DNA of 64,000 nucleotides from Rhinopomastus cyanomelas (GCA_013400115.1 VXBP01003652.1:691303-755302), one strand, 5' to 3'. Shown: positions 9,366-20,853, numbered from the stretch's first letter. Made by a program: numbers and translations. The notes: a model not told the origin generated them from the letters alone.

Positions 9366-11899
9366 CCACCACAGAGAGAGCATGTTCCATAGATGTATGA
9401 AGCTACACCTGGCACAAACCCCAACACACAAACATGCAAACAGCCCATCACCAAACTCTAGAAGCTGTCTGTCTCTCTCCTAGTACTTTACCTCAATGCT
9501 AGTAAACAGGTTTTACAAAAGCAGGCACAAACCTTCCTTTAAGAGTCATAACTTTCCCCGCCACTTACTTACTGGTTTACCCCCTCAAGTGTGGCACTGA
9601 CAACTCCATCTAATATAAAGGGATTCTCTAAATCCCCTGAAAGTTCTTTAATTTTTTTTAAAAACTCTGCTAAGTTCATGGCCTTAACAGCAGCCGGGAG
9701 CAACGAGTTCTGGAGGATGATCACAGCAGTAACAGGAAAAAAAAGAAAAAGCTAATTTTATTAGTGTTTAGACCTTTTGTAGTGTGGAAAGCTGCATGAG
9801 TGCCTCAGTTCATTTCCAAGGATTCCCATTACTCAATCTTCTCTCCAGCAGCAGGTCAGAGTCTCTCTGGAGGAAAGCGAGTGCAAAGAACTGAGAGCCT
9901 GAGAAGAGCTCAGAGGGATGATAGATGGTGCCTTGATGAACAGTCACTGGTGAAACTCAACACAAATCCTTTACACACCCTTCCTCACTCCCAAGTACTT
10001 CCAGAATTTTCTGAAACACAGGGTTTATCATTTGCACTCAGAGCTCCCAGACTATTTAGGTTTCTATTTTGCTTTTTCTTCTTACGTGAGCTGGGCCATA
10101 GAGGTTTTGTTTTGTCTTTGAGCAGATCACACACAGGAGCAACCACACGGGTGACCCCGGAATGGCCCACCTCCTCTCCTTGAGCAGACACCACCAATAG
10201 CCCCGGACGTGTCTCATGCATGCATTCATCCTGCATGTGATCTTATTCCAGGATTATTGACAAGAATACATCTTCATACATTACAATACTTATGTGCCCT
10301 TGTAGTAGTGAACACTGAGCTCCTGAGTTCTGTCGCTTTGGGATCACCCAGCTCACAAACAGCTGGCAAGGCACAAACAGCTTCTCAGAGCTCAGGTTAA
10401 AACGTGCCTTAGGAAGAGGAACACCAAGCCAAAGCACAATCAGTTTGTGGCACGTTAGAATGGATGGACCATTCAGGTGAAAATAGGAGTGGGATTCCAA
10501 CTTCAGAATGGGATCTAAAGCATATGTATGAGTTAAACAGCCAAACTACATACTACACAGCAAAACCAGCTACGCTGCTCTTAACTGATCAGCCTGATCA
10601 ATGCAACAGTCACTGGCTGACACCACTGGCCCTTTATCCCCTCACACAGCTCCACTACTCCATTCTTTGCCTGATTTTTAAATGTGATGTTAAGAATATT
10701 GAACCATTCTCGACAATATGTACTTTTTAAACCTCTGCTCTGTAGCAGCCCTCACATAAACTCTTCCTCCCACCCAAGATTTAAGTCCTCAAATACCTCC
10801 TTATTTCCATGTTCGTTCCTCCTCTTGCATGAGTGGATCAGGAGACGCAAGGTGTTCAAACAAGGAGGTTTAAGATCAAACAGTTGCCACTCCTGTGGAG
10901 TTTAAATGCCAGACCAACACAGAAGTCTGCAAAACCTTTGCTTTGCTCCTTGTGCTTTTGCCCTTTCAGCCTTCCCTCTCGTTTCTCAGCCCCATTCTCT
11001 GACTCCAACCCTGCTGGTGGATTCAATGCCTGTAAAGCTTCTTCACCCCAGGACCAGATTCAAGAAGTCTCCAGGGAACCTGAGAAATGACTGTACACTT
11101 TAACAGTAACGGGCCCTAGGGGAGCCATCCCCCAGCAAGTGATACACACCCGGGTATCCTGCCTAATAAAGAGGAGAGAGAAAAGGCTTGCTGACACAGC
11201 CAGCGTCTGCAAACAAAGAGTCAGGCCAAATTTGGCTTCATTGACAGGGTGGGAGTGAAGATCAGAGGTCTCTGCTCCTTAGCCATGCTGCAACCCTGTG
11301 AGAATTTGACAGGTCTGCAGCTACCACTGGCAGCTATCTTGTGAGCTCCAGATGTTATATTACCATTGGAGGCAGAGTTTGAGAACTTAGTCCAGATTTT
11401 AAAAGAGAAACGATCCTGCCCTTCAGAGGGATGACTGATTTTATGGTGAAAAGGCTCCCCAGTTTCCTTGGTGGGAGCAGTTACTCATCCGTATTTTTCC
11501 TCTCCTTCCATGTCGTGTTACGGTGACTGCCACGAGAAACACACTCCAAGAACGTTCAGATGTGCTGACACACTTGCTGCTGATTTTTTAATGGCATGAA
11601 AACACTGGTTTGGAGGATTCCACACTACTAATTCCTCTAATGCTGTTTTAGCTATTTCCTTCATTTTGCTGCTGCTAAATCACTCGTCCTGGAGACTACA
11701 CACAGCCACAACTGGAGCCTGAGAGAACAAAGTCAAAGCAAGCACAGCACCTGAGAGAAGACTTACTATGCAGAACCACAGCATTTTCTATCATCTGTTT
11801 GAAAACCTAGCTTAGGACCTAGCCTTAACTTCTTTGCCTCTCAGCTCAACAGCACAGAATCTATTGATTAGAAAGTACCATCACTTTGCATGTTTATCA

Positions 11900-12058
11900 C
11901 ATTTCTCACAAGAATCCAAGAGCACTGGGCAACCAGTTCAGCAATAGCTCCTGTGAAGTCAGCAGCTATTACCCCAGCCTGAGAGATGCAGAAAAGCGAT
12001 CCAAAGAGAGGTTAAACTGCCCAAGGTAACGCAGCGACAGAGCTGGGAACAAAATCTA
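11900..12058 (-). repeat. Ancient MIR/L2-like fragment
   Basis: The segment 11966-12050 reads ATTACCCCAGCCTGAGAGAT, CAAAGAGAGGTTAAACTGCC, CAAGGTAACGCAGCGACAG and AGCTGGGA. This follows, in order, the complement of the MIR core and L2-related tail (TTACCCC...GAGAGGTTAA...GCCCAAGGTCACACAGC...AGAGCTGGGA). The upstream part is more doubtful. It would be a relic much older than the CR1 copies. Confidence 0.65.
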
Positions 12059-12305
12059 TAAACCTACTACAAAAAAAGGCAGACAGCTGTTCAGCTGGTC
12101 ACGGGGAATTCTTTCCCCTGCAGCCCTTTCTATTGTGTTTTGGGTTTGTTTGTAACTGTTAATGCATTATTTATCAAGAGAGAACTGGACAACAGGAACT
12201 CAATGTTCAGGTCGTGTCACATTGTTTCAGGGAATTAGGAATAAAGATTCTTGTTCATCCATAACAAGCAGCAATAACAGGGGTGTTTTACATCTCCTCA
12301 CTGAC

Positions 12306-12320
12306 CTCCTCCTCCTCCTC
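12306..12320. repeat. CTC trinucleotide microsatellite
   Basis: Five uninterrupted CTC units lie inside intron 6, short enough to be of low mutability. Confidence 0.8.
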
Positions 12321-12599
12321 CACTCTAATGTCCATCATCCGGACCTGAAATCTCTCTATGTACTTACGGTCCCCTAGTCCTTCAAGCAGGCTCCTAAGCA
12401 AATCTGCATGTTTACTCTGTTACTTTGCATACAGACCATTAAAATTATGTAATCAACCCCCTGAGATTTGTTACCACTAACACAAGTGATGGTAAATATG
12501 ATTTTACTCATTCAAGTTATTGTAAAACACCCAGGAAGACAATCTTATGCTCAAATGGTCTTCCAACCTTACACACATATGGGGAAATGGAGATCACTG

Positions 12600-13191
12600 A
12601 AATCACAGAACATTAGGGGTTGCAAGGGACCTCAAAAGATCAGCCAGTCCAGTCCCTCTGCCACAGCAGGATCACCTACATCAAGTTGTACAGGAACATG
12701 CCCAGGCGGGTTTAAAATATCTCCAGAGAAGGAGACTCCACAACCCTGTGGGCAGCCCCTTCCAGGGCTCTGTCACCCTCACTGGGAAGAAGTTCCTTCT
12801 CATATTGATGTGGAACCTCCTCTGTTCCAGCTGACACCCATTGCCCCTTGTCCTAGCACTACATGCCACTAAGCAGAGCCTGGCTCCATCCTCCTGACAC
12901 CCACCCTTCACATATTTATCAACATTAATGAGATTACCCTCAGTCCCCTTTTCTCCAAGGTAAATAGACCCAGCTCCCTCAGCCTTTCCTCATCAGAGAG
13001 ATGTTCCACTCCTTTCATCACTGTGATTCCGTGCTGGACTCCCTCCAGCAGCTCTGTGTCCTCCTGGAACTTAGGGGCTCAGAACTGCACACAATATTCC
13101 AGCTGTGGGCTCACCAGGGCAGAGCAGAGGAGGAGGAGAACCATTCTCAATCTGCTAAGCACCCCTGTTCTGATCCAGCCCAGGATCCCAC
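12600..13191 (-). repeat. CR1 LINE 3' fragment, 590 bp
   Basis: It starts AATCACAGAACATTAGGGGT and runs through the complement of the ORF2 C-terminus to CCCAGGATCCCACTA. A base missing at CCACAACCCTGTGGGCAGCC and other small changes break the reading frame. It is in the MED27 sense orientation. Confidence 0.93.
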
Positions 13192-14107
13192 TAATTCCAG
13201 ATTCTTAAAACATATTCCATTGTAAAAGCTACATAAATCAAACAGTTACAAAGATTGAGGCTGTTTTACTTCCTACTGTATTATCCTACTTGACACTAAA
13301 TATTTTTGAGGGAGAAAAGAAAAGAATATTTAATCCACTAATCTCTAGAGTAAAGAATCAAGTGCAGTAGAGTTCTTTCTTTAATGCTACGCAGAGAGGG
13401 AGAGCAACCAGCCTCCCCAAAAGCCATCCTTTGATCTCGAGCAGGTTAATATCAGAGGTCAAACATCTTCCCTTCTGACTGCATCTGAAATATTTGGGAG
13501 GAAGATGCACAAACAGTGCACACTTCTGGCCCCTGCTTTTATGCCCTTTCGAGTCCCTGACCCCTATTTGTTAGACAAACCACAGAAGCAGATGAAAGGA
13601 AGTTAGCACACTAGCTGCAGACTCAAGCTCCTTGAACTGTGGCTTCAGGGTAAGGAAACAGGAATTTAAACCTGGATCAGCCTGAACTTACAGCACTTCG
13701 ACAAGAGGCCTTCAAAGAGAAATATTCTCTCAGCTGCCTGCAAAACAGTCAGATGTGGAGCTTTCCAAAACACACTTCAACCTTCTTAATACTTTAATAC
13801 TTACTGCTCTCATTCTGCCATGAGCCATTTCTTAAGGACATTCATTTCAGGAAGTGCCTCCTTTTGCTTGCACCATCATGGGAAGAGAAGCAGCCAAAAT
13901 GCCACAACGGAAAAGAAATTCCAGACTTGCTCTGGAAAGTCAACTCTATCGGTTTGTTCAAGCCAAGCCCTCAGAGGTGAGGGTGACCCAAGCTAATGAA
14001 CAACCCAAAATCCAACTGAACCTGGAACAGTCCTTCTTCCCCCAAAATATTTAAACTAAAAATGATTGTGTCAAGATTCCTCGTGAAATTCTGAAGCCAG
14101 AGCAGTC

Positions 14108-14205
14108 TAATCTCCAATCTCCTTACTCCCACCATGGACTGGAACCATGTTGGGAGTATAATCTCCAATTTCCTACTCCCACCATGGACTGGAACCATGA
14201 TGGGA
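14108..14205. repeat. Two-copy tandem duplication, period about 51 bp
   Basis: Two copies of a 47-48 bp unit (14108-14155 and 14159-14205) share TAATCTCCAAT, TACTCCCACCATGGACTGG and AACCATG, differing at a few bases. They abut the 3' end of the CR1 at 14210. No function is evident. Confidence 0.85.
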
Positions 14206-14209
14206 AATA

Positions 14210-14386
14210 AATCACAGAAGGATCACAGAATCACTCTGGTTGGAGGAGACCCCTGGGATCACCAAGTCCAACCATCTACCCCACCTTACACGTTCACCCC
14301 TAAACCAGATCCCTCAACACCTCATCTAAATGATCTTTAAACACATCCAGGGATGGTGATTCAACCACCTCGCTGGGAAATCCAAG
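14210..14386 (-). repeat. CR1 LINE 3' end, second type, about 175 bp
   Basis: The complement of the second CR1 type: ATCACAGAATCACTCTGGTT, GGATCACCAAGTCCAACCAT, ATCCAGGGATGGTGATTCAA. It sits directly beside the tandem duplication at 14108-14205 and 190 bp from exon 6. Confidence 0.88.
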
Positions 14387-14574
14387 TTAAGAGCAAAAGT
14401 GATCTCCTTTACTACTCATTATTACAGATTATTACAGATTACTGTTTGCTGTTTTCAAATTGTGATGGCAAAGGAATAAATTCTGGGTTCTTCAGGGTAA
14501 GGGCCTAGATGTTTAAATTGCACTTTGTGTATCTGCTGTTTACATTCTGTACCGAGGTGTGACATGAGACTTAC

Positions 14575-14616
14575 CTTCTGAAAAACTTGATAGTTGGACT
14601 TGGACCATATGTCGAG
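14575..14616 (-). CDS. MED27: MED27 coding exon 6 (42 nt)
   Basis: This very short exon encodes 14 residues, LDIWSKSNYQVFQK, an exact match to the remembered MED27 block between the VYTEDGK and VTDHATT segments. The acceptor is a strong pyrimidine tract ending CCTCCTGCAG and the donor is AAG|GTAAGTC. It is phase 0 at both ends. It is too small to appear as an open reading frame by itself and was found by continuity of the protein between exons 5 and 7. Confidence 0.95.
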
Positions 14617-14933
14617 CTGCAGGAGGAAAGGGAAGAGCTCTGTATTACCACATGTAAAGAATCAGCTTTACAGAGGAAGAACAGCCAAGCAGCTGCTCAA
14701 ATCAAAAGAGCAGGCAAACAGATCTATGGGGATGTAAAGCTCAGTTCGCTGTTGTGACCCATTGCCTTTACCTGTTGAAATCCAAGACAGAGAATTAATG
14801 AGGTGAGATTTCCTTTGTATTGGAATGAAGAATGAACAAAGTTCAGCACAATTTCAATAATAAAAAAAGAAGATATCTAGACACACAAGACCTGTTGAAT
14901 TAATGAGTTCTCTTTCAAACCAGCAGAATCTTC

Positions 14934-14966
14934 ATTTGCATGGGGTTGTGGCTGATCTATGCAAAT
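14934..14966. promoter_or_regulatory. Paired inverted octamer (POU) sites
   Basis: ATTTGCAT at 14934-14941 and ATGCAAAT at 14959-14966 are perfect octamers in opposite orientation, 17 bp apart, within 350 bp of exon 6. Octamers bind POU-domain factors. That this pair is an enhancer is a guess from sequence. Confidence 0.3.
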
Positions 14967-16623
14967 ATTCATCAGCTTCAATCTGTTGCTAAAATGAGCC
15001 CGTTTTTACTAAGTTTATGCTTGTCTTGTGCCTGAATAAGTGATTCAGTTACCGAGGACACAAAGAGCATTTAGCTGAATTAAGCCAAAGCACTGGTCTG
15101 CTGAGGCTAAATAAAACATCCCTTAGGAAACTGCATTTACATTTGCAGACAAAAATAAAAAGCACACTAGAAGAGATGTGAGGTTGTAAATAACCCCACA
15201 CATCCCCGACTCAAACGTGTGCCAAACAATGTACAGATGAAAAGAACACAATTGGCATTGTTTTACTGGCCCCAGAAACCAGGAGGGAAGGCTGTCACTG
15301 CTGAGCAGCTGAATGGGTGACATGTGAAACTATTTCAACTGACACACTAACGTTCTTTTAGCCCAGTCCTGTGGAATATCCAGTACACCCTGTCATGGAA
15401 AACAGCGGGGGAAAGCAAGAGGAACTTTCATCAGTCCCAGGCTTGCAACTCACTTGTCTTTCCTGCAGGTCCCACCGCACTCAACAATTCCACAGGCACA
15501 AAACTTGTCACAGGAATGGTGTTTGACACAGCGTTGATCTCAGGAATCTTAGGCTGGGCTAAAGAATTTATGAAGCAAGGTAAGCTTGGTAACACAGTTG
15601 GACATGTTTTCCCATAATGCAGATTCATCTCCTTTACTGCAAGATACGACCGGTGATTTTAATTCTGTCTTATGGGCTCATAAATCCTATCTGGAATTAC
15701 TTCTAAATACTGGTACAGAAGTGACCCCTGAATTCCCAATCCTCAGTCTGGACAGGAGGGGATGAGAAAGACTTTAAAAATCATTTAGGATAGATGTTTG
15801 ATGGCTTAGCACTGCTGACATTGCCGTGAGTCAAACGGCAGCTGAGGTCTCAATGCCCTTTTTTGGGTTAGATGAAGACAGAAGTGCCCTGAGGCATGTA
15901 CCTACAGACCCTTCCACACTCACTGGCTCTTAGCGTGGGATCAAGAACCTCTGTGAACTCCACCACCACTTATCTGCTAGACTCCATAAATTCAGCCTGG
16001 ACTTGGACCTGAGCTTGATTCACTCAGTAATCACGGACCTGAGGCTGTCAGGAAGGAACCATCACATTTCCATTTTAGAAAAGTCTACATCTGAAAAGAA
16101 AAAGCAATTATAAATTTTTAAAAAAGGTGTTTTCATGTAATTTAAGGCTTTCTTTGACTGCCGAGCTGGGATGTACATATGGTTTTGCTAATCTCTAGTG
16201 ATCAAACCCAGTGTGTGATCCTGTCTAGTTAGACTCAAGATCTAAAACAAAAAAAAGAGTCCACTTCAGATGCTGCATTAGGATGAGTCCAACAGGTTCT
16301 GAATGTTCATTAGTTGCCATGAAGACTGAAAAGCTGAAAAAGTAATGAATGTCTGTCTTACAGACATGATGTTACCCAAGCTAAAAAAGGAAAAGCTACC
16401 AAAGCCCCCCAGCACGTGCATACATCCTAAATGAGTGCCCACCTTTCCCCCTGAACCAGAGGATTAAGGCAGAGGCAGATTAAAGAATGCATCGTTATAG
16501 GTCTATTATTCTTCAACTTTTCACTTTCAATCAAGACACACATTTGTAACTAAAAAACTGCTGAAAGCACAATTTCAGGGCATCCTCTGCATGTGAATTA
16601 AACTGGGGCTTTTTTTCCCAGTG

Positions 16624-16646
16624 CCCCTCTCTCCCCACCCACCCCC
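16624..16646 (-). other. G-quadruplex-type tract on the MED27 sense strand
   Basis: On the gene strand there are four G runs of 5, 3, 4 and 4, with loops T, T and AGAGA. That fits the usual G3+N1-7 pattern. It lies in the repeat-poor intron 5. Confidence 0.5.
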
Positions 16647-17286
16647 AGCACAAGTAACAAGAGGCCATTTTCTGAAGGTCGTCTGAACGATTTCAAAGGC
16701 GATAACAAATCAGAATGTTCCCTGCATCTAATATCAAACAGGTCCGGTGCCAACACTTATTAGAGAAATCGGATTCAACCCCCCCTTCACCCAAACACAC
16801 ACACATCCAGCTTTGAAGTGGAAAGAATGCAGGGATCAGAAATTACCCGAGAGACAGCTCTGCCTGTCTTTGAAGCTTTCCTTTGATACTACTATTTCTC
16901 TTCCTCTCATACGCTAGGAGGCTAAAAGCTGCCTTTTCTTATTGATATGGTGTAATTAATGAAGCCATAGCATTAACAGCACCCAAGTTCCTCAACAGGA
17001 TAACTCAACGGAGACACTTAGGTTTCTTTAGTTAAGCCTAATGATGGGAAAACAGGAATTTGGCTAAGCAGGGATGTTAAGTACCCACTCCAAAAATGCC
17101 CTGTCAAGGTGGTTCTTGGTCTCTGCATCCCAAAAAACCCCCCATGGTATAATGGCATAAATTCCCAACACGTTCTTATTTCTACTGGCAGAGCAGGGCT
17201 ACTAATGGCTCAGCTGACAATAAGCCTGCCCTAAGTGAGTGAGTGAGCTGCGCCGCTTCATTTATTCGGGAATCAAGACAACACCA

Positions 17287-17298
17287 GTAATTAATTAC
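17287..17298. promoter_or_regulatory. TAATTA homeodomain palindrome
   Basis: GTAATTAATTAC is a perfect 12-bp palindrome with overlapping TAATTA sites. A further CTAATTAAAA lies about 90 bp on. The surrounding 16900-17400 has no repeat. It is a candidate homeodomain-bound enhancer only. Confidence 0.28.
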
Positions 17299-18297
17299 TA
17301 CCCGTGATTAAATTCCAGTGCACAATGAGTATGTCAGCTTGAAATTAAGGGTGGCACAGTGCCACTGCTAAAGCCACGGGGCTAATTAAAAAGCATCAGT
17401 ATGTGGCAGATGCAGTGGGTTAGTACCATAAGCAAGAGAGACTGCGGAGTGCTCGGCATCCGGCACCAACGACGTGACCAAGTCTGCCAGATCTCACCTA
17501 TTGTTTTTGCAAAGTGTCACCAAAACCGTCTGCGCTATGCAGCTGGCAACGTGGCAGAGACACATTCTGCAGGGTTTGTGAATAATTCACGAGGGAAGTA
17601 CAGGAAGCACTTAAGAAATGCAACGATTCTTTGGCTGTGTAAGCAAAGCTTGAAAATAAGACCCCAGAATGCAGTGTCTCACCTTACTTACTTGGAGCTT
17701 CGTACTTCTCTCTTTTCTCACCTTAATTTTGAATGTATTTTAATCTGTAAGAGGGAGGACCCAATGTAACTAGGCCTCAGCACAGCACAAACCATGGGAA
17801 GTTTGCACGTGAGTACCTGTCAGACTACAGAGGTACAACACACAAACAGTGAGCTCAAGCTCCTGGACAACACATCAGCCTCTCTGGGTAACTGCTAGGA
17901 TGCTGCCTTCCACGTATTTGGTTTTTTCTAGACTCACCTTACAGACTGGAAGACTATTGATGCCTTTTGCTGTTAGCACTCATCTCGTTTTTTCTTCACC
18001 TGGTAATGCAAAGTTTTCTAAACCAGTTGTATCTCCGGAGATAAGTGAGGACTCCCCTGATCTGCAAGGCAATCCTTGGCCTCATCTGTGCACAGTCCAT
18101 ATTTCACCTACTGTCTGTGTGATCAGTCTCCTGATGATGGTCATTTGTTCCTTTATTGAATACGTTTTGTTGCCCCAAACCCTCACTACTTGGAGAAAGT
18201 CCCCTACTGCACTTCACCTTTGCTAACTAAGGGACCATCTAACCTGTGCTATAAGACTCACACCCTGACTCAGCTATTTTAAAGCAGCACAACTTAA

Positions 18298-18395
18298 TCA
18301 CAGAATCATTACAGCTGGAAAGGACCTCCAGGATCATCATGTCCAGTCCTCATCCCAACAGCTCCCTAACCCCTAGACTGTGGCCTCAACTTACC
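18298..18395 (-). repeat. Short diverged CR1 3' end
   Basis: ATCACAGAATCATTACAGCT followed by GGAAAGGACCTCCAGGATCA and TCCAGTCCTCATCCCAACAG resembles the complement of an older CR1 3' end of about 100 bp. It is the only CR1 piece in intron 5. Confidence 0.75.
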
Positions 18396-19599
18396 CCGTG
18401 TCCTTTCTTCCACAAGGCTTAAGGAAAAACCAGGAGCTTCAAACTTACCACACTGCATGATACCACCTAGATAATCTTATCACTGCTGTTTACAGACATT
18501 AAAGGCTTCCTAGGAACAGCTAACCCTCAACTCAGCAATTACTGTGTAAACTGCTCACTGGAGAAACCATCACCTCCTGCTGTGATCCTGAGGGTTCTCC
18601 GTATTTTTCTTATTTAATAAAGATGATGCTTGTTGATGTCGTTTTTCACACTCTTCTGAATTCTACTGCATTTTCCCCTCTGTCAGGCTACAAACTAAGA
18701 CTAGTATGGTGAAACCTCGCTGGAGTACTTTCCCAACAGCATCTGTTGTGCACAGAGAAGGAACTGGAATGGACTGTGTGACTGGCTGTAATCGCTCACT
18801 CCCAGCAGGCACAATAAGTAAAGCGAATCATTGCAAGAGCACAATCTTATTCTTATCCTCCAATTACCAGTGTCGTTAATTAGTGAAAAAGAGGGAGCTC
18901 ACTGTTTGTCAATATGGGCTCCAGTTGGCAAAACTAGCAAGCTACGCATTTCTGCAATCTTCCAAGCCAAATTTACTCATGATTTAAGTGGCTGCAACTC
19001 TAATTCCACTTCAGACAAATGAAGTGTTGCTTTTTATACCTAAAGTGCAGACGTTTGGGCTTGTGAAAGCCCGGGGATGGCCCAATGGAATAGCAAGCTG
19101 CCACGTAAAGGTCACAGGCTCACGCAGCCTCATGGGAACAGCCACATAACTTACAGCTTTGGACACAGAAAAGCTAAATCGGTAGAAAACAGACTCCCCT
19201 GCAGACTGGCTTGAAGCAAAAAACAAGCCAGGTGTTAGCACCGATGCTCTGGAGAAGCTGAGCTGTTCCCCACTGACAGCAGACAAAGGTTAGTGCCCCG
19301 TGCCCAAAGCTGGCCTTGGTGAGTCCCACTCTGCCCCTGGCAGCAAACGATGACAGAGGAACAATTTATGGCTCTCAAGAGAACGAACCTTGAGCTAAAC
19401 AGAAGCCCAGCACCAGATGCTGAGTTTCAGAAAGGAACTCTCTTACTTAACTTCCCAGCACATAGAGCATTATTATATTTCAAGGGAGCTTCAAAGGAAA
19501 CTGGATTCATCAGAGAAAATGAGCACACCCAGATCAAGTGTGACACAAGAATCCATCAAGCAGTGTCAGTGCTCTCTAGGCAAACCAGCATTTCACTTC

Positions 19600-19900
19600 C
19601 AAGCGGAACTTGGGGCGAAGAAGGGCTGGTGCTACAAATCCATATTTGCATGCTAATACTCAGGGAGCCTGGTGCAGCTGCCTCTGCAGCAACGTGGTAT
19701 TTAAACCTGCAGATTTGAATAATGCAAATCAAACCCAGGCAATTTTTATTTTCCTACGTCTCAGGCCAATTCCCCGCCCTTTGAGTGAGAATCTCTCGCC
19801 TGGGAAATGAAGCTGCGCCGTTTCCTTCAGCGGAGCAGCTCCTGGCCTTTTCCAGGGAACGGCGGCTCAGAGTCGGAGCCGCTGAACTCTGGGTCAGTAC
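19600..19900. promoter_or_regulatory. Candidate intronic enhancer: octamers plus CpG-rich patch
   Basis: ATTTGCAT (19644-19651) overlaps ATGCTAAT (19650-19657), and ATGCAAAT follows at 19722-19729. Next to these, 19801-19890 has about seven CpG, unusual for this intron. It lies about 0.9 kb upstream of exon 5 in plus-strand terms. Function is inferred. Confidence 0.3.
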
Positions 19901-20745
19901 ACAACGTGCTGCTGTGTGCTACAGCAGTTATCGCTTCTGAAAGGAGAGGAGTCTCACCTCATTATAACATGGCCTATGGGTGCCAAGTATTCATCCTGAT
20001 ATAATGAACTTTTTATTTTAATAGGCTCGGTCATCAGAAAAGGAAGCTCCAGAGAGAAAATGTGAAACATGGAGGTGTTTAGTTTCGTTACTGGCCAAGG
20101 AGAGACCTGGCGGATGCTCAGTAAGAGAGACCACTCCACCCTGAAAAGAGAAACAAGCCGAGCCGAAGGCCGTCAGGTCCCATTAACATCTCCTGATGCA
20201 CTAAGCAGAACCATATGGAGCTTGTGCAGTCAGATGGAATTTGAGGGTTCAAGCAGGGTGAATTGTTCATAAAACAAATCACTTGTGGAAGTGGGTAACA
20301 CTGGCTCTAACAGCCGCTGTTCAGGCAGTGCTGTTATTGACAAGCAAATTATTGAGGACTACCTAGCAATGATCCGCATGGAGGTGTTTATCAAATTGAG
20401 CACAGAACCAGCCCCGGATTTCCCAGTGGCTCTCAGAAAAGAGGAATCTGAACCTTGGGCTATTGATGTGCTGGTGCACTGAAAAAATGTTTTCTCAGTA
20501 GACACTATTAATGAGGCAACTAGGGTCTAAGGTGATAAATTAGAAATTCAAGCAAGGGCTTCACAGCTTAGAAAGAAGTCAGACATTTGGGTACGAAAAA
20601 TCCAAGCAAAGCATGATAAATTTAAACCTGAGTGTTTTGCAAAACATCCGCAGAGTCTTCTGACAGTTTTATGTTTCTAGCTACTCGTGATGGGAGTCCC
20701 GTGCCCAGTCACTGAAATACCAGGTGAAACAAGGCAACAGCCTAC

Positions 20746-20853
20746 CTTGCCATCTTCGGTGTAGACGTTCTCATTGTAGCCCTTGACTATTGTCCGGTCA
20801 ATGAAGAGGCTCCGCATCACCACTATCACTTTTAACACTTTTCCTAAGGTCAC
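20746..20853 (-). CDS. MED27: MED27 coding exon 5
   Basis: This 108-nt, 36-codon exon reads VTLGKVLKVIVVMRSLFIDR and continues through a segment ending NENVYTEDGK. It lies in the conserved core of the C-terminal Med27 domain, and the hydrophobic run LKVIVVMRSLFI looks like a buried helix. The acceptor is TTCCCAG|GTG. The donor is AAG|GTAGGC, weaker than the GTAAGT donors of the other exons. The exon is phase 0 at both ends, so skipping it would not shift the frame. Confidence 0.96.

Larger units (their letters stand above)
3531..14574 (-). other. MED27: MED27 intron 6
   Basis: This 11.0-kb intron holds CR1 pieces at 3935-4494, 4921-5092, 5530-6075, 8099-9365, 12600-13191 and 14210-14386, the inverted repeat at 7760-7992, the MIR-like fragment at about 11900-12058, a G-rich tract and a tandem duplication. 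The stretches 6076-7759, 9366-11899 and 13192-14107 otherwise show no gene or recognisable repeat apart from short runs. Confidence 0.9.
14617..20745 (-). other. MED27: MED27 intron 5
   Basis: This 6.1-kb intron is strikingly poor in CR1: only one short piece at 18298-18395. It contains paired octamer sites (14934-14966), a TAATTA palindrome (17287-17298), a G-quadruplex-type tract (16624-16646) and an octamer/CpG-rich patch (19600-19900). No coding exon other than the flanking MED27 exons was seen. Confidence 0.9.

Noticed and set aside
14120..14200. CCACCATGG in both tandem copies as a translation start
   Set aside because: No long frame follows and the site is intronic; the resemblance to a start context is chance.
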